From assembly GCA_934646965.1 (NCBI GenBank), contig CAKUEZ010000124.1:1-5844 (forward strand): 5,844 nt of DNA. Direction: 5' to 3'. A model generated the notes under the pieces. It was given only the letters and a program-made list of their open reading frames with translations, was not told where the DNA came from and made no database searches. Both the position numbers and the translations under genes were made by a program. Positions 1 through 5,844 of this stretch are shown in pieces. Numbering within the stretch: position 1 is the first letter of the stretch; every line of letters begins with the position of its first letter. This DNA is from an uncultured Collinsella sp. Lineage in GTDB: Bacteria; Actinomycetota; Coriobacteriia; Coriobacteriales; Coriobacteriaceae.

Positions 1-37
1 GATTCTCCCCGCAAGCACTCTAGTATGCTAAAGTACC

Positions 38-69
38 CAGAAGACCGGCGGAGCTATGCCGGTCTTCTG
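38..69 (+). terminator. 12-bp hairpin upstream of hisZG; candidate terminator or leader hairpin
   Basis: A perfect inverted repeat: CAGAAGACCGGC (38-49) pairs with GCCGGTCTTCTG (58-69) around an 8-nt loop (50-57). The stem is strong and GC-rich at its loop end. The following bases (TTCTATAC) hold only a broken T tract, so it is not a textbook intrinsic terminator in either direction. It could end transcription of an unseen gene to the left, or lie in the 5' leader of the his transcript and act as an attenuator or stabilising structure. The hairpin itself is seen directly; its role is inference. Confidence 0.45.
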
Positions 70-90
70 TTCTATACGAAGCACAGCATG

Positions 91-104
91 AGGAGGCTCA
101 CCAG
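91..104 (+). promoter_or_regulatory. Shine-Dalgarno of hisZG
   Basis: AGGAGG at 91-96 lies 8 nt before the ATG at 105. This is a consensus site at good spacing and fixes the start of the fused hisZ-hisG gene. No convincing promoter with both -35 and -10 boxes is visible in the short stretch before it. Confidence 0.8.
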
Positions 105-1820
105 ATGACGGCCACACCGTGGGGATTCCGGGACATATTGCCCGAGGAGGCTCAGGCGCGCGAGGAGATTGCGCTGACGGTGAAGGGCTGCTTTAGGGAG
201 CATCATTACCTGCCGGTTGAGACGCCGCTGCTCGAGGACAAGGGTTCGCTCGAGGAGGGCGGCCGCATCGCTGACACGCCGTTCAAGCTTTTTGATGATG
301 ACGGTCGCCTGCTTGTGGTCCGTCCCGACAACACGTTGCCAATCGTGCGCCTGGTCTCGACCCGTATGCGTGCGGCCGACCTGCCCTTGCGCCTGCGCTA
401 CGAAGCGCCCGTGGTTCGCGAGTGTCAGCGCAATGCCGGCGGTTCGCGTCAGTTCACCCAGTTGGGCTTTGAGCTCATCGGCGCGGGCGATACCGCGGGC
501 GATGTCGAGATTGTCTCGTTGGTCGCCGAGGTCGTGCGTAAGCTCGCACTGCCCGATGCGCGCATTATCGCAGGTAGCGTGCGTCCGTTTAAGGAGCTGC
601 TCGCGGCATGCGAGGATCGCGAGCTGGCTGCCGAGGCACTGCGTTGCGTGCACGCCAACGACTTTGTGGGCCTCGATGCCCGCGTGGCGGAAAGCAACGA
701 GCCCGAGGCCGTCAAGGCTGCCATTAGCGAGCTGCCGCGCCTGCACGGTGGCGCCGAGGTGCTCGACCGCGTCGACGCGCTGCTGGCGGCGGCCGGTATC
801 GCCGCGCCGCTCACGCGCGAGCTGCGTGCCCTGGTTGAGGGCCTGGCTCCCGAGGATGCCCAGGTGCTGTCCTTCGACTTCTCCATCATGAACTCTTTTG
901 ATTACTATACGGGCCTGGTCTTTAAGGCCTATGCCGGTGGTCTGCCCGATCCGGTCGGCTCGGGCGGTCGCTACGACTCCATCTTTACCGGCGCGTTCGG
1001 CGAGGGCATCGAGGTGCCGGCGGCGGGCTTCGCCTTTTCGCTCGAGCGTCTGGAGGCCGCGCGCACCTCGGCCGAGGATGCCGCCTCCGATGGCGATCAC
1101 GCCGTGGGCCGTGGCGCCGAGGGCCCGCTGCGCATCGCCGTTCCCAAGGGCTCGCTTAAGGCCGACACGCTCGACGTGCTCGAGGCCGCGGGGCTGGACG
1201 TCTCCGAGCTGCGCGATCCCGGTCGTCACCTGATCGTGCGCGGTCGCGACACACGCGCCGGCGAGGGCACGGTCGGCGATATCGAGTTTGTCATCGTGCG
1301 CCCCAGCGATGCGCCAGCCTTTGTGGGCTGCGGCGGTGCCGACTGTGGCATCTGCGGTTGGGACTCGCTCATCGAGGCAGACCTCAACCTGCTGCAGCTG
1401 GTCGATCTGGGCTATGGCCTGTGCACCTTTATCGAGGCGGAGCCCGCGTGGCGTGCCGGCCAGGCCGAGCGCAACTATGCCCGCCGCGGTTCTCTGCGCG
1501 TGGCCACCAAGTACCCGCGCATCGCGAGCGCCTGGTATGCCGAGCGTGGCGTAAACGCCGACATCGTTTCGCTGCACGGCAATATTGAGCTGGGTCCCAT
1601 CGTCGGCATGACCGACCGCATCGTGGATATTACCGCCACGGGCGCTACCCTGCGCGACAACGACTTGGTCATTACCGGTCGCATTATGGATTGCACGGCG
1701 CGCTTCTTCGTCAACCCGGGCGCCGCGCGCTTGGATCCGCGCGTGCGTAACCTGGCCGATCGCCTGGCGGCTGCCGTGAAAGACAAGCATTTTGAGCCCG
1801 TCGCGGGCTCGGCACAATAG
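105..1820 (+). CDS. hisZG: Fused HisZ-HisG: ATP phosphoribosyltransferase, regulatory and catalytic subunits in one chain
   Basis: Catalyses the first step of histidine synthesis in the cytoplasm: ATP plus PRPP gives phosphoribosyl-ATP. The protein is 571 residues in one uninterrupted frame. Residues about 1-320 are HisZ, a histidyl-tRNA synthetase-like domain: GFRDILP near the N-terminus, a class II motif 2 region at 98-126 with RQFTQLGFELIG, DYYTGLVF (266-273) and GFAFSLERL (308-316). At the place where HisRS has Arg in RGLDYY, this protein has N263 (NSFDYY), fitting a non-aminoacylating paralogue. Residues 321-340 are an acidic, Gly/Ala-rich linker. Residues 341-571 are short-form HisG: RIAVPKGSL (343-351), RVATKYPRIA (465-474) and the PRPP-binding segment DITATGATLRDND (508-520). 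The HisG part has about 231 residues and lacks the C-terminal regulatory domain of long HisG, which is why HisZ is needed. These subunits are normally separate genes. No in-frame ATG lies around the junction, and the nearest GTG (1104) has no ribosome site. Three cysteines (409, 414, 417) cluster in the HisG part. Confidence 0.95.
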   Translation: MTATPWGFRDILPEEAQAREEIALTVKGCFREHHYLPVETPLLEDKGSLEEGGRIADTPFKLFDDDGRLLVVRPDNTLPIVRLVSTRMRAADLPLRLRYEAPVVRECQRNAGGSRQFTQLGFELIGAGDTAGDVEIVSLVAEVVRKLALPDARIIAGSVRPFKELLAACEDRELAAEALRCVHANDFVGLDARVAESNEPEAVKAAISELPRLHGGAEVLDRVDALLAAAGIAAPLTRELRALVEGLAPEDAQVLSFDFSIMNSFDYYTGLVFKAYAGGLPDPVGSGGRYDSIFTGAFGEGIEVPAAGFAFSLERLEAARTSAEDAASDGDHAVGRGAEGPLRIAVPKGSLKADTLDVLEAAGLDVSELRDPGRHLIVRGRDTRAGEGTVGDIEFVIVRPSDAPAFVGCGGADCGICGWDSLIEADLNLLQLVDLGYGLCTFIEAEPAWRAGQAERNYARRGSLRVATKYPRIASAWYAERGVNADIVSLHGNIELGPIVGMTDRIVDITATGATLRDNDLVITGRIMDCTARFFVNPGAARLDPRVRNLADRLAAAVKDKHFEPVAGSAQ

Positions 1821-1925
1821 CGCGAGCGCGCACGGGCGCCCCCATATCCGAGCTGCGGACCGAGTGGTGCCGCTGCCCGGTCTCACGTTTTTCAAACGCA
1901 ACCTCGACTGATAGGGGATACCGAT
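1821..1925 (+). other. hisZG-hisD spacer with Shine-Dalgarno
   Basis: A 105-nt gap, far longer than the 1- and 0-nt gaps between hisD, hisC and hisB. No reading frame here looks like a gene. It contains a weak hairpin with a downstream T run (given separately). Its last part holds AGGGGAT (1913-1919), a ribosome site 6-7 nt before the hisD ATG. A processing site or an internal promoter could lie here, but I see no clear promoter boxes. Confidence 0.5.
1857..1892 (+). terminator. Weak hairpin plus T run; possible partial terminator or attenuator
   Basis: GGACCG (1857-1862) can pair with CGGTCT (1878-1883): five Watson-Crick pairs plus one G-U pair, with a loop of about 15 nt that can form further weak pairs. 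TTTTT follows at 1888-1892, after a 4-nt gap (CACG). The stem is short and the T run is set off from it, so efficient termination is doubtful. Partial termination that lowers hisD and downstream expression is possible but unproven. Confidence 0.22.
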
Positions 1926-3362
1926 ATGAAGACCATCAAGCTTGCTCCCGGCGAGCGCCTCGTTACCAACCAGCTCAACCGCAAGAGCGTGCTGCCGCAA
2001 AACATCGTCGACGCCGCCCGCGATATCGTGGCCAATGTGCGCGCCAACGGCGATGCCGCGGTGCGCGATTATTGCCAGCGTTTTGACGGCGTCGAGCTGC
2101 AGAGCTTCCGCCTTCCGCAGGAGCAGATCGATGCCGCGCTCGAGGGCCTCGACCCTGCCTTTGTCGCCGCGCTCGAGAAGGCCGCGCGCCAGATTCGCGA
2201 GTTCCACCAGCGCGAGGTCGAGCAGAGCTGGTTTACCACGCGCCCGGATGGCACGATGCTCGGCGTTAAGGTGACCCCGCTCGCCGCGGCCGGCATCTAT
2301 GTGCCGGGCGGTCGCGCGCAGTATCCCTCAACCGTGCTCATGAACGCCATCCCCGCCAAGGTGGCCGGCGTTAAGCGCGTGGTCATGGTGACTCCTCCGC
2401 AAAAGGACGGCCTGATCAGCCCCTATACGCTCGCGGCCGCCAAGCTCGCCGGCGTGGACGAGATCTATATGGTGGGCGGCGCCCAGGCCGTGGCCGCGCT
2501 GGCGTACGGCACCGAGACCATTCCGCGCGTCGATAAGATCACCGGCCCGGGCAATGCCTTTGTCGCCGCGGCCAAGCGGATCGTGTCGGGAGACGTGGGC
2601 ATCGACATGGTCGCTGGCCCGTCCGAGGTCTGCGTGCTGGCCGACGCCACCGCCAAGCCCATGGTGGTCGCTGCCGACCTGATGGCGCAGGCCGAGCACG
2701 ATCCGCTGGCTGCCTGCTATCTTGTGACTTGCGACGAGCAGTTTGCGCGCGAGGTCGAGGCGGGCATCGATATCCTGGTGGCGCAGTCGCCGCGCGCCGA
2801 GATTACGCGCGCTTCGCTCGACAACGAGGGCACGATCGTGGTGGCCGCCGACATGGCCGCCGCCATCGAGGCCGTGAACACCGTGGCGCCCGAGCACCTG
2901 GAGCTGCACTGCAAGGACGCGATGGGCCTGCTCGGCGGCATTCGCAACGCCGGCGCCATCTTTGTGGGCGCCTGGAGCTCCGAGCCGCTCGGCGATTACG
3001 TCGCCGGCCCCAACCACACGCTGCCGACCGGCGGCACGGCCATGTTCTCCAACCCGCTTTCGGTGGAGGAGTTCGTCAAGCGCTCGAGCGTTATCTGCTA
3101 TACGCCCGAGGGCCTGCTCTCCGACGCTCCCGCCACGCAGCGCCTAGCCGAGGCTGAGGGCCTGTGGGCACACGCGCTTTCGGCCGCATTGCGCCGTCGC
3201 GTGTTGGAGCAAGGCGAGGACGCCGTGAGCGCCGAGTCGCTGGCCGCGGCCGACCTGACCAAGGTTGCCTGGCCGGGCGACGCCGTGGCGACCGTTGCCG
3301 AAGGCGTTGACCTGGCGGCCGCTGCGGGCAGCGCCGCTGGCGCGGCCGGCGAGGAGGCCTAA
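1926..3362 (+). CDS. hisD: Histidinol dehydrogenase HisD
   Basis: Carries out the last two steps of the pathway, NAD-dependent oxidation of L-histidinol through histidinal to L-histidine, as a cytoplasmic zinc enzyme. The 478-residue protein carries the family signature in order: [17 protein letters not shown] (125-141), the TGPGN loop (206-210), AGPSEV (230-235), and zinc and catalytic residues whose spacing matches E. coli HisD. These are Q255 and H258 (AQAEHDP), the acid/base pair E323-H324 (APEHLEL), D357 ([13 protein letters not shown]) and H416 (EGLWAHA). All key residues are present. The start is supported by AGGGGAT 6-7 nt upstream. The stop TAA lies 1 nt before the hisC ATG. The chain runs about 45-50 residues past the usual end near residue 430; this tail (about 430-478) is rich in Ala, Gly and Glu and resembles no domain I know. 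Confidence 0.97.
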   Translation: MKTIKLAPGERLVTNQLNRKSVLPQNIVDAARDIVANVRANGDAAVRDYCQRFDGVELQSFRLPQEQIDAALEGLDPAFVAALEKAARQIREFHQREVEQSWFTTRPDGTMLGVKVTPLAAAGIYVPGGRAQYPSTVLMNAIPAKVAGVKRVVMVTPPQKDGLISPYTLAAAKLAGVDEIYMVGGAQAVAALAYGTETIPRVDKITGPGNAFVAAAKRIVSGDVGIDMVAGPSEVCVLADATAKPMVVAADLMAQAEHDPLAACYLVTCDEQFAREVEAGIDILVAQSPRAEITRASLDNEGTIVVAADMAAAIEAVNTVAPEHLELHCKDAMGLLGGIRNAGAIFVGAWSSEPLGDYVAGPNHTLPTGGTAMFSNPLSVEEFVKRSSVICYTPEGLLSDAPATQRLAEAEGLWAHALSAALRRRVLEQGEDAVSAESLAAADLTKVAWPGDAVATVAEGVDLAAAAGSAAGAAGEEA

Positions 3363-3363
3363 G

Positions 3364-4479
3364 ATGGCCGAGCTTTCACCCCGCATGAAGGAGCTCGTCC
3401 AGCCTTACCTGGCTGGTATTGAGCCCTACGATCCCAACTTTACGCCCACGCGCATCAACCTTTCGGCCAACGAGAACACCTATCCCGTGCCGGCCGGCGT
3501 GCGCAAGGCGGTCAATGCGGCCCTTGCTGCCACACCGCTCAACCGCTATCCCGATCCCATGTCCAACGACCTGCGCGACGAGCTCGCCGCCTGGCATGGC
3601 GTGACGCGTGAGAACATCTGCGTGGGTAACGGCGGCGATGAGCTGCTCTATAACTACCTGCTGGCGTTTGGCGGCGCGGGGCGGACCCTGCTCAACTGCC
3701 CGCCGTGCTTTAGCGAGTACGCCTTCTTTGCGTCGCTGTGCCAGACCGAGGTGCGCGACGTGTGGCGCGACCCGGCGAGCTTTGAGCTCGACCAGGCAGC
3801 CGTGCTCGCCGCGGCGCCGGAGTGCGACCTGGCCATCGTGACCTCGCCCAACAATCCCACGGGCGACGTGGCTCCGCTCGACTTTGTCGCGGCGCTGTGC
3901 GAAGCCTGCCCCGGCATGGTGATGGTCGACGAGGCCTATGTTGAGTTTGCCGACGATTCGTTTGGCGCGGCAACTACGGCGCAGGGACTTATCGCCGAGC
4001 ATCCCAACCTGGTGATTCTGCACACGCTGTCCAAGGCGTTTGGCGCCGCCGGCACGCGTCTGGGTTATGTGATCGCAGCGCCCGAGGTTATCGAGGTGTT
4101 CGCGGCGATTCGCCAGATCTACTCGGTCAACGTGCTGAGCCAGGCGGCGGCGCTTGCCTGCGTGCGTGCCCGCGATGCGTATGCGCCCGTGGTGGCGCTG
4201 GTTGCGAACGAGCGCGACCGCGAGCTGGCTTCCCTGCACGCGATGGGTGCCGCGGGCCTGCCGGTGGAGGCGTGGCCGTCCGCGGCGAACTTTGTGCTCG
4301 TACGCACGCCGCACGCCACGCGCGTGCGCGAGCGTCTGCGCGACGAGTATTCCATCCTGGTGCGCGACTTTAGCTACGCGCCGGGCCTCGCAGATTGTCT
4401 GCGCATTACCGTAGGCACGCCGCAGGAAAACGAAGAAGTGCTGGACGCGTTTGCCGCGCTGGTGAAGGAGGAGATGTAG
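3364..4479 (+). CDS. hisC: Histidinol-phosphate aminotransferase HisC
   Basis: A PLP-dependent, fold type I aminotransferase that moves an amino group from glutamate to imidazole acetol phosphate, giving histidinol phosphate. It has 371 residues, normal for the family. Visible residues: SANENTYPVP (34-43), RYPDP (61-65) typical of HisC, N164 in SPNNPTG, D189 and Y192 in VDEAYVEF, the Schiff-base lysine K224 in TLSKAFGAAGTRLGY with R232 eight residues on, and the substrate-carboxylate arginine R347 in LRITVGT. The frame stays open upstream to 3265, but the ATG at 3364 is chosen because AGGAGG (3352-3357) lies 6 nt before it, it avoids a 99-nt overlap with hisD, and it gives the normal family N-terminus. 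It follows hisD by 1 nt and abuts hisB, so translational coupling is likely. Confidence 0.97.
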   Translation: MAELSPRMKELVQPYLAGIEPYDPNFTPTRINLSANENTYPVPAGVRKAVNAALAATPLNRYPDPMSNDLRDELAAWHGVTRENICVGNGGDELLYNYLLAFGGAGRTLLNCPPCFSEYAFFASLCQTEVRDVWRDPASFELDQAAVLAAAPECDLAIVTSPNNPTGDVAPLDFVAALCEACPGMVMVDEAYVEFADDSFGAATTAQGLIAEHPNLVILHTLSKAFGAAGTRLGYVIAAPEVIEVFAAIRQIYSVNVLSQAAALACVRARDAYAPVVALVANERDRELASLHAMGAAGLPVEAWPSAANFVLVRTPHATRVRERLRDEYSILVRDFSYAPGLADCLRITVGTPQENEEVLDAFAALVKEEM

Positions 4480-5067
4480 ATGGGCCGTTATGCCGAGGTG
4501 ACCCGTAAGACGGGCGAGACCGACATTGTCGTCAAGCTCGACCTGGATGGATCCGGCGTGTGCGATATCTCGACCGGCGTGCCGTTTTTCGATCACATGC
4601 TCAACGCCTTTGGCCGCCATGGTCTGTTTGACCTGACGGTGCACGCGGTGGGCGACGTGGAGGTCGACGCGCATCACACCGTCGAGGACACGGGCATTGT
4701 GCTGGGCGAGGCGTTTTGCCAGGCGCTGGGCGACAAGGCGGGCATCACGCGCTTTGCCGACGCGGCGATCGCCATGGACGAGACGCTCGTGATGGCTGCC
4801 GTTGACATTTCGGGCCGTGGGCAGGCCTACTGCGAGCTGCCCGTGCCGACCGAGCGCGTGGGCACGTTCGATACCGAGCTGGCCGTCGAGTTCTTCTACG
4901 CCTTTGCGCGCGATGCCAAGCTCACACTGCACGTGCGCGAGCTGGCGGGTGGCAATTCGCACCACATTATCGAGGCCGCCTTTAAGGCCGTGGGCCGCAC
5001 GATGCGCCACGCCTGCGAGCTGGACCCCCGCGTGCAGGGCATCCCCAGCACCAAGGGCTCGCTGTAA
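4480..5067 (+). CDS. hisB: Imidazoleglycerol-phosphate dehydratase HisB (monofunctional)
   Basis: Dehydrates imidazole glycerol phosphate to imidazole acetol phosphate; in this family it is a manganese enzyme forming large symmetric assemblies. The 195-residue length is that of the monofunctional form, with no N-terminal histidinol-phosphatase domain, so that activity must come from another gene. Motifs: TGVPFFDHMLNAFGRHG (32-48), DAHHTVEDTGI (63-73) with metal-binding His/Glu residues, MDETLVMAAVDISGR (99-113), the second metal motif NSHHIIEAAFKA (159-170), and the C-terminal PSTKGSL (189-195). All expected residues are present. The ATG directly abuts the hisC stop (ATG-TAG-ATG). Its ribosome site AAGGAGG (4465-4471) lies inside the end of hisC, 8 nt upstream. 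It is followed by a palindromic element rather than directly by hisH. Confidence 0.97.
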   Translation: MGRYAEVTRKTGETDIVVKLDLDGSGVCDISTGVPFFDHMLNAFGRHGLFDLTVHAVGDVEVDAHHTVEDTGIVLGEAFCQALGDKAGITRFADAAIAMDETLVMAAVDISGRGQAYCELPVPTERVGTFDTELAVEFFYAFARDAKLTLHVRELAGGNSHHIIEAAFKAVGRTMRHACELDPRVQGIPSTKGSL

Positions 5068-5178
5068 CCTACCAAAAAGGGACAGGTTTATTTTGGCAGG
5101 TTTTATCTGCGGAAATGCCGTCTCATGCGGTGAGTGAACGTTTAACCGACCAAAATAAACCTGTCCCTTTTTGGCAGG
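5068..5178. repeat. Palindromic element with a perfect 25-bp inverted repeat (REP/MITE-like candidate)
   Basis: The arm at 5072-5096 (beginning CCAAAAAGGGACAGG) is the exact reverse complement of the arm at 5150-5174. The 53-nt centre is 5097-5149. Three more pairs (CCT at 5068-5070 with AGG at 5176-5178) extend the stem past one mismatch, to about 111 nt in all. The arms are AT-rich, unlike the GC-rich genes around them. The centre contains a small CTCA/TGAG hairpin (5122-5134) and no coding frame of note. From memory, a GGGACAGG-bearing palindrome resembles elements mobilised by RAYT/Y1 transposases; I could not verify this. It starts 1 nt after the hisB stop and ends 28 nt before the hisH start. 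In RNA it would fold into a long hairpin that could protect, process or attenuate the operon mRNA. Confidence 0.85.
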
Positions 5179-5182
5179 TTTT
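5091..5182 (+). repeat. 14-bp direct repeat TTTTGGCAGGTTTT at both palindrome arms
   Basis: TTTTGGCAGGTTTT occurs at 5091-5104 and again at 5169-5182, in the same orientation. Part of each copy lies in a palindrome arm and the rest follows it: in the first copy CAGGTTTT is inside the centre, in the second it lies outside the element. The shared CAGGTTTT after each arm suggests that arm plus tail is the repeated unit, or that it reflects how the element formed. Confidence 0.7.
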
Positions 5183-5194
5183 GAATGAGGAAAA

Positions 5195-5209
5195 AGGGAG
5201 GGTCGCGTG
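5195..5209 (+). promoter_or_regulatory. Shine-Dalgarno and GTG start of hisH
   Basis: AGGGAGGG (5195-5202) sits 4 nt before a GTG at 5207-5209. The frame is closed by a TGA at 5186-5188 and no in-frame ATG lies between, so GTG is the best start. The next in-frame GTG codons (from 5225) would cut into the first beta strand of HisH. The site lies outside the palindrome, so the hairpin does not directly cover it. Confidence 0.75.
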
Positions 5210-5844
5210 GGCGAACCGAAGATCGTGGTGGTCGACTACCACAAGGGCAACTTGTCGAGCGTCGTGCGCGGGCTTGCGCGTGCCGGTGCCGCGGCCTGCA
5301 CGTCGGACGACCCGGAGCAGATCCGCCGCGCTGACGGCCTGGTTATCCCGGGTGTGGGCGCGTTCTACGACGCGATTGCCTTTATGCGCGAGAGCGGCGA
5401 GGCGAACGCGGTGCTCGACGCCGTCGCCGCTGGAACTCCGCTGCTCGGCATCTGTCTGGGCCTTCAGCTGTTTTTTGAGCGCGGCAACGAGGGCGTGCCT
5501 ACGAGCGAGGATGTGGCCGCGGGCGGCGGCGCTTCCGAGCAGGACGGCGGTCCCTGGGTCGATGGCCTGGGCATCATGCGCGGCTCGTGCGCGCGCTTGG
5601 AGTCGAGCCGTCTGAAGGTGCCGCACGTGGGCTGGGACCAGGTGCACATGACGCCCGCCGGCGCGGCCGATCCGCTGCTTGCCGGCTTTGCCGAGGGTGC
5701 CAACATGTACTTCACCCACAGCTATGCGGTGGCCGACGACGCCGATGCCGCCGACGTTTTGGCGCGCACGCACTACACGCGGAGCTTCCCGTGCATCGTG
5801 CGCCATGGCAACGTGTGGGGCTGCCAGTTCCATCCCGAGAAATC
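5207..5844 (+). CDS. hisH: Imidazole glycerol phosphate synthase glutaminase subunit HisH (3' end outside window)
   Basis: The class I glutamine amidotransferase that releases ammonia for HisF; together they turn PRFAR into imidazole glycerol phosphate and AICAR. 212 full codons are visible. The N-terminal strand IVVVDYHKGNLSSV (6-19) corresponds to the usual IAIIDYGxGN. Next come LVIPGVGAFYDA (45-56), the nucleophile C83 in GICLGLQLFF (81-90), PHVGWDQV (139-146), YFTHSYAV (168-175), and the other catalytic residues H209 and E211 in QFHPEK at the window edge. The start is GTG with a good ribosome site. Residues about 97-117 (Gly/Asp/Glu-rich) are an insertion of roughly 20 residues relative to the E. 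coli and Thermotoga proteins, just after the nucleophile elbow. Only a short C-terminal part should be missing. hisF and hisA are expected downstream but are not seen. Confidence 0.95.
   Translation, partial: MGEPKIVVVDYHKGNLSSVVRGLARAGAAACTSDDPEQIRRADGLVIPGVGAFYDAIAFMRESGEANAVLDAVAAGTPLLGICLGLQLFFERGNEGVPTSEDVAAGGGASEQDGGPWVDGLGIMRGSCARLESSRLKVPHVGWDQVHMTPAGAADPLLAGFAEGANMYFTHSYAVADDADAADVLARTHYTRSFPCIVRHGNVWGCQFHPEK

Noticed and set aside
24..34. Possible -10 box (TATGCT or an extended TGcTAAAGT) in the leader
   Set aside because: Only partial matches, and no -35 box is visible at the right distance in the few bases available.
25..108. A 27-codon frame (ATG at 25, TGA at 106-108) overlapping the hisZG start as ATGA, possibly a leader peptide
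   Set aside because: It has no ribosome site, no run of histidine codons (only isolated His), and codon use unlike the genes. It also passes through the hairpin. The ATGA overlap is probably chance.
72..2207. A 711-codon open frame on the minus strand opposite hisZG and hisD
   Set aside because: It is the antisense shadow of GC-rich coding DNA, spans two real genes and their spacer, shows no recognisable motifs, and the sense genes are certain.
3265..3363. Upstream extension of hisC to an earlier start
   Set aside because: It would overlap hisD by 98 nt, lacks a ribosome site and adds 33 residues absent from the family; the ATG at 3364 has AGGAGG at proper spacing.
3376..5010. A 544-codon open frame on the minus strand opposite hisC and hisB
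   Set aside because: Same reason: an antisense shadow with no family motifs, produced by strong codon bias on the sense strand.
5068..5206. Intrinsic terminator ending the operon after hisB
   Set aside because: The palindrome has a 53-nt loop and is followed only by a short TTTT after CAGG; hisH continues the same pathway, so a full stop is unlikely, though partial termination is not excluded.
5185..5330. ATG at 5185 as an alternative start near hisH
   Set aside because: It is in a different frame from hisH and gives an Arg-rich peptide without motifs.

Overview
The window is one strand of a histidine biosynthesis operon. In order it carries a fused hisZ-hisG gene, hisD, hisC, hisB and the 5' part of hisH, which runs off the right edge. 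All genes are on the + strand and every catalytic family is recognisable from motifs. The DNA is GC-rich with strong G/C preference at third codon positions. The order hisZG-D-C-B-H, a monofunctional HisB, a short-form HisG served by HisZ, and the protein style together suggest an actinobacterium of the class Coriobacteriia, most likely Collinsella or a relative. That placement is inference from memory, not a database match.

Layout. Positions 1-104 are a leader with a perfect 12-bp hairpin (38-69) and a strong Shine-Dalgarno for the first gene. Positions 105-1820 encode one 571-residue protein joining the HisZ regulatory subunit (about residues 1-320) to the short HisG catalytic subunit (about 341-571). 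A 105-nt spacer follows, with a weak hairpin and a T run. hisD (1926-3362), hisC (3364-4479) and hisB (4480-5067) are packed with gaps of 1 and 0 nt, which suggests translational coupling. The 139-nt gap between hisB and hisH is filled mostly by a palindromic element: a perfect 25-bp inverted repeat with a 53-nt centre, AT-rich and unlike its surroundings. hisH begins at a GTG (5207) just past this element and is cut by the window end after its catalytic His-Pro-Glu motif.

How the genes work together. HisZG makes phosphoribosyl-ATP from ATP and PRPP (step 1). HisH, with HisF, makes imidazole glycerol phosphate (IGP) and AICAR. HisB dehydrates IGP, HisC transaminates imidazole acetol phosphate, and HisD carries out the last two oxidations from histidinol to histidine. 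hisA, hisF, hisI/hisE and a histidinol-phosphate phosphatase are not in the window. HisB has no phosphatase domain, so a separate phosphatase is needed.

The pathway itself is ordinary. The points worth a second look are the HisZ-HisG fusion, the palindromic element inside the operon, the insertion in HisH, a cysteine cluster in HisG and the Ala-rich tail of HisD. I see no evidence of a wholly new system.
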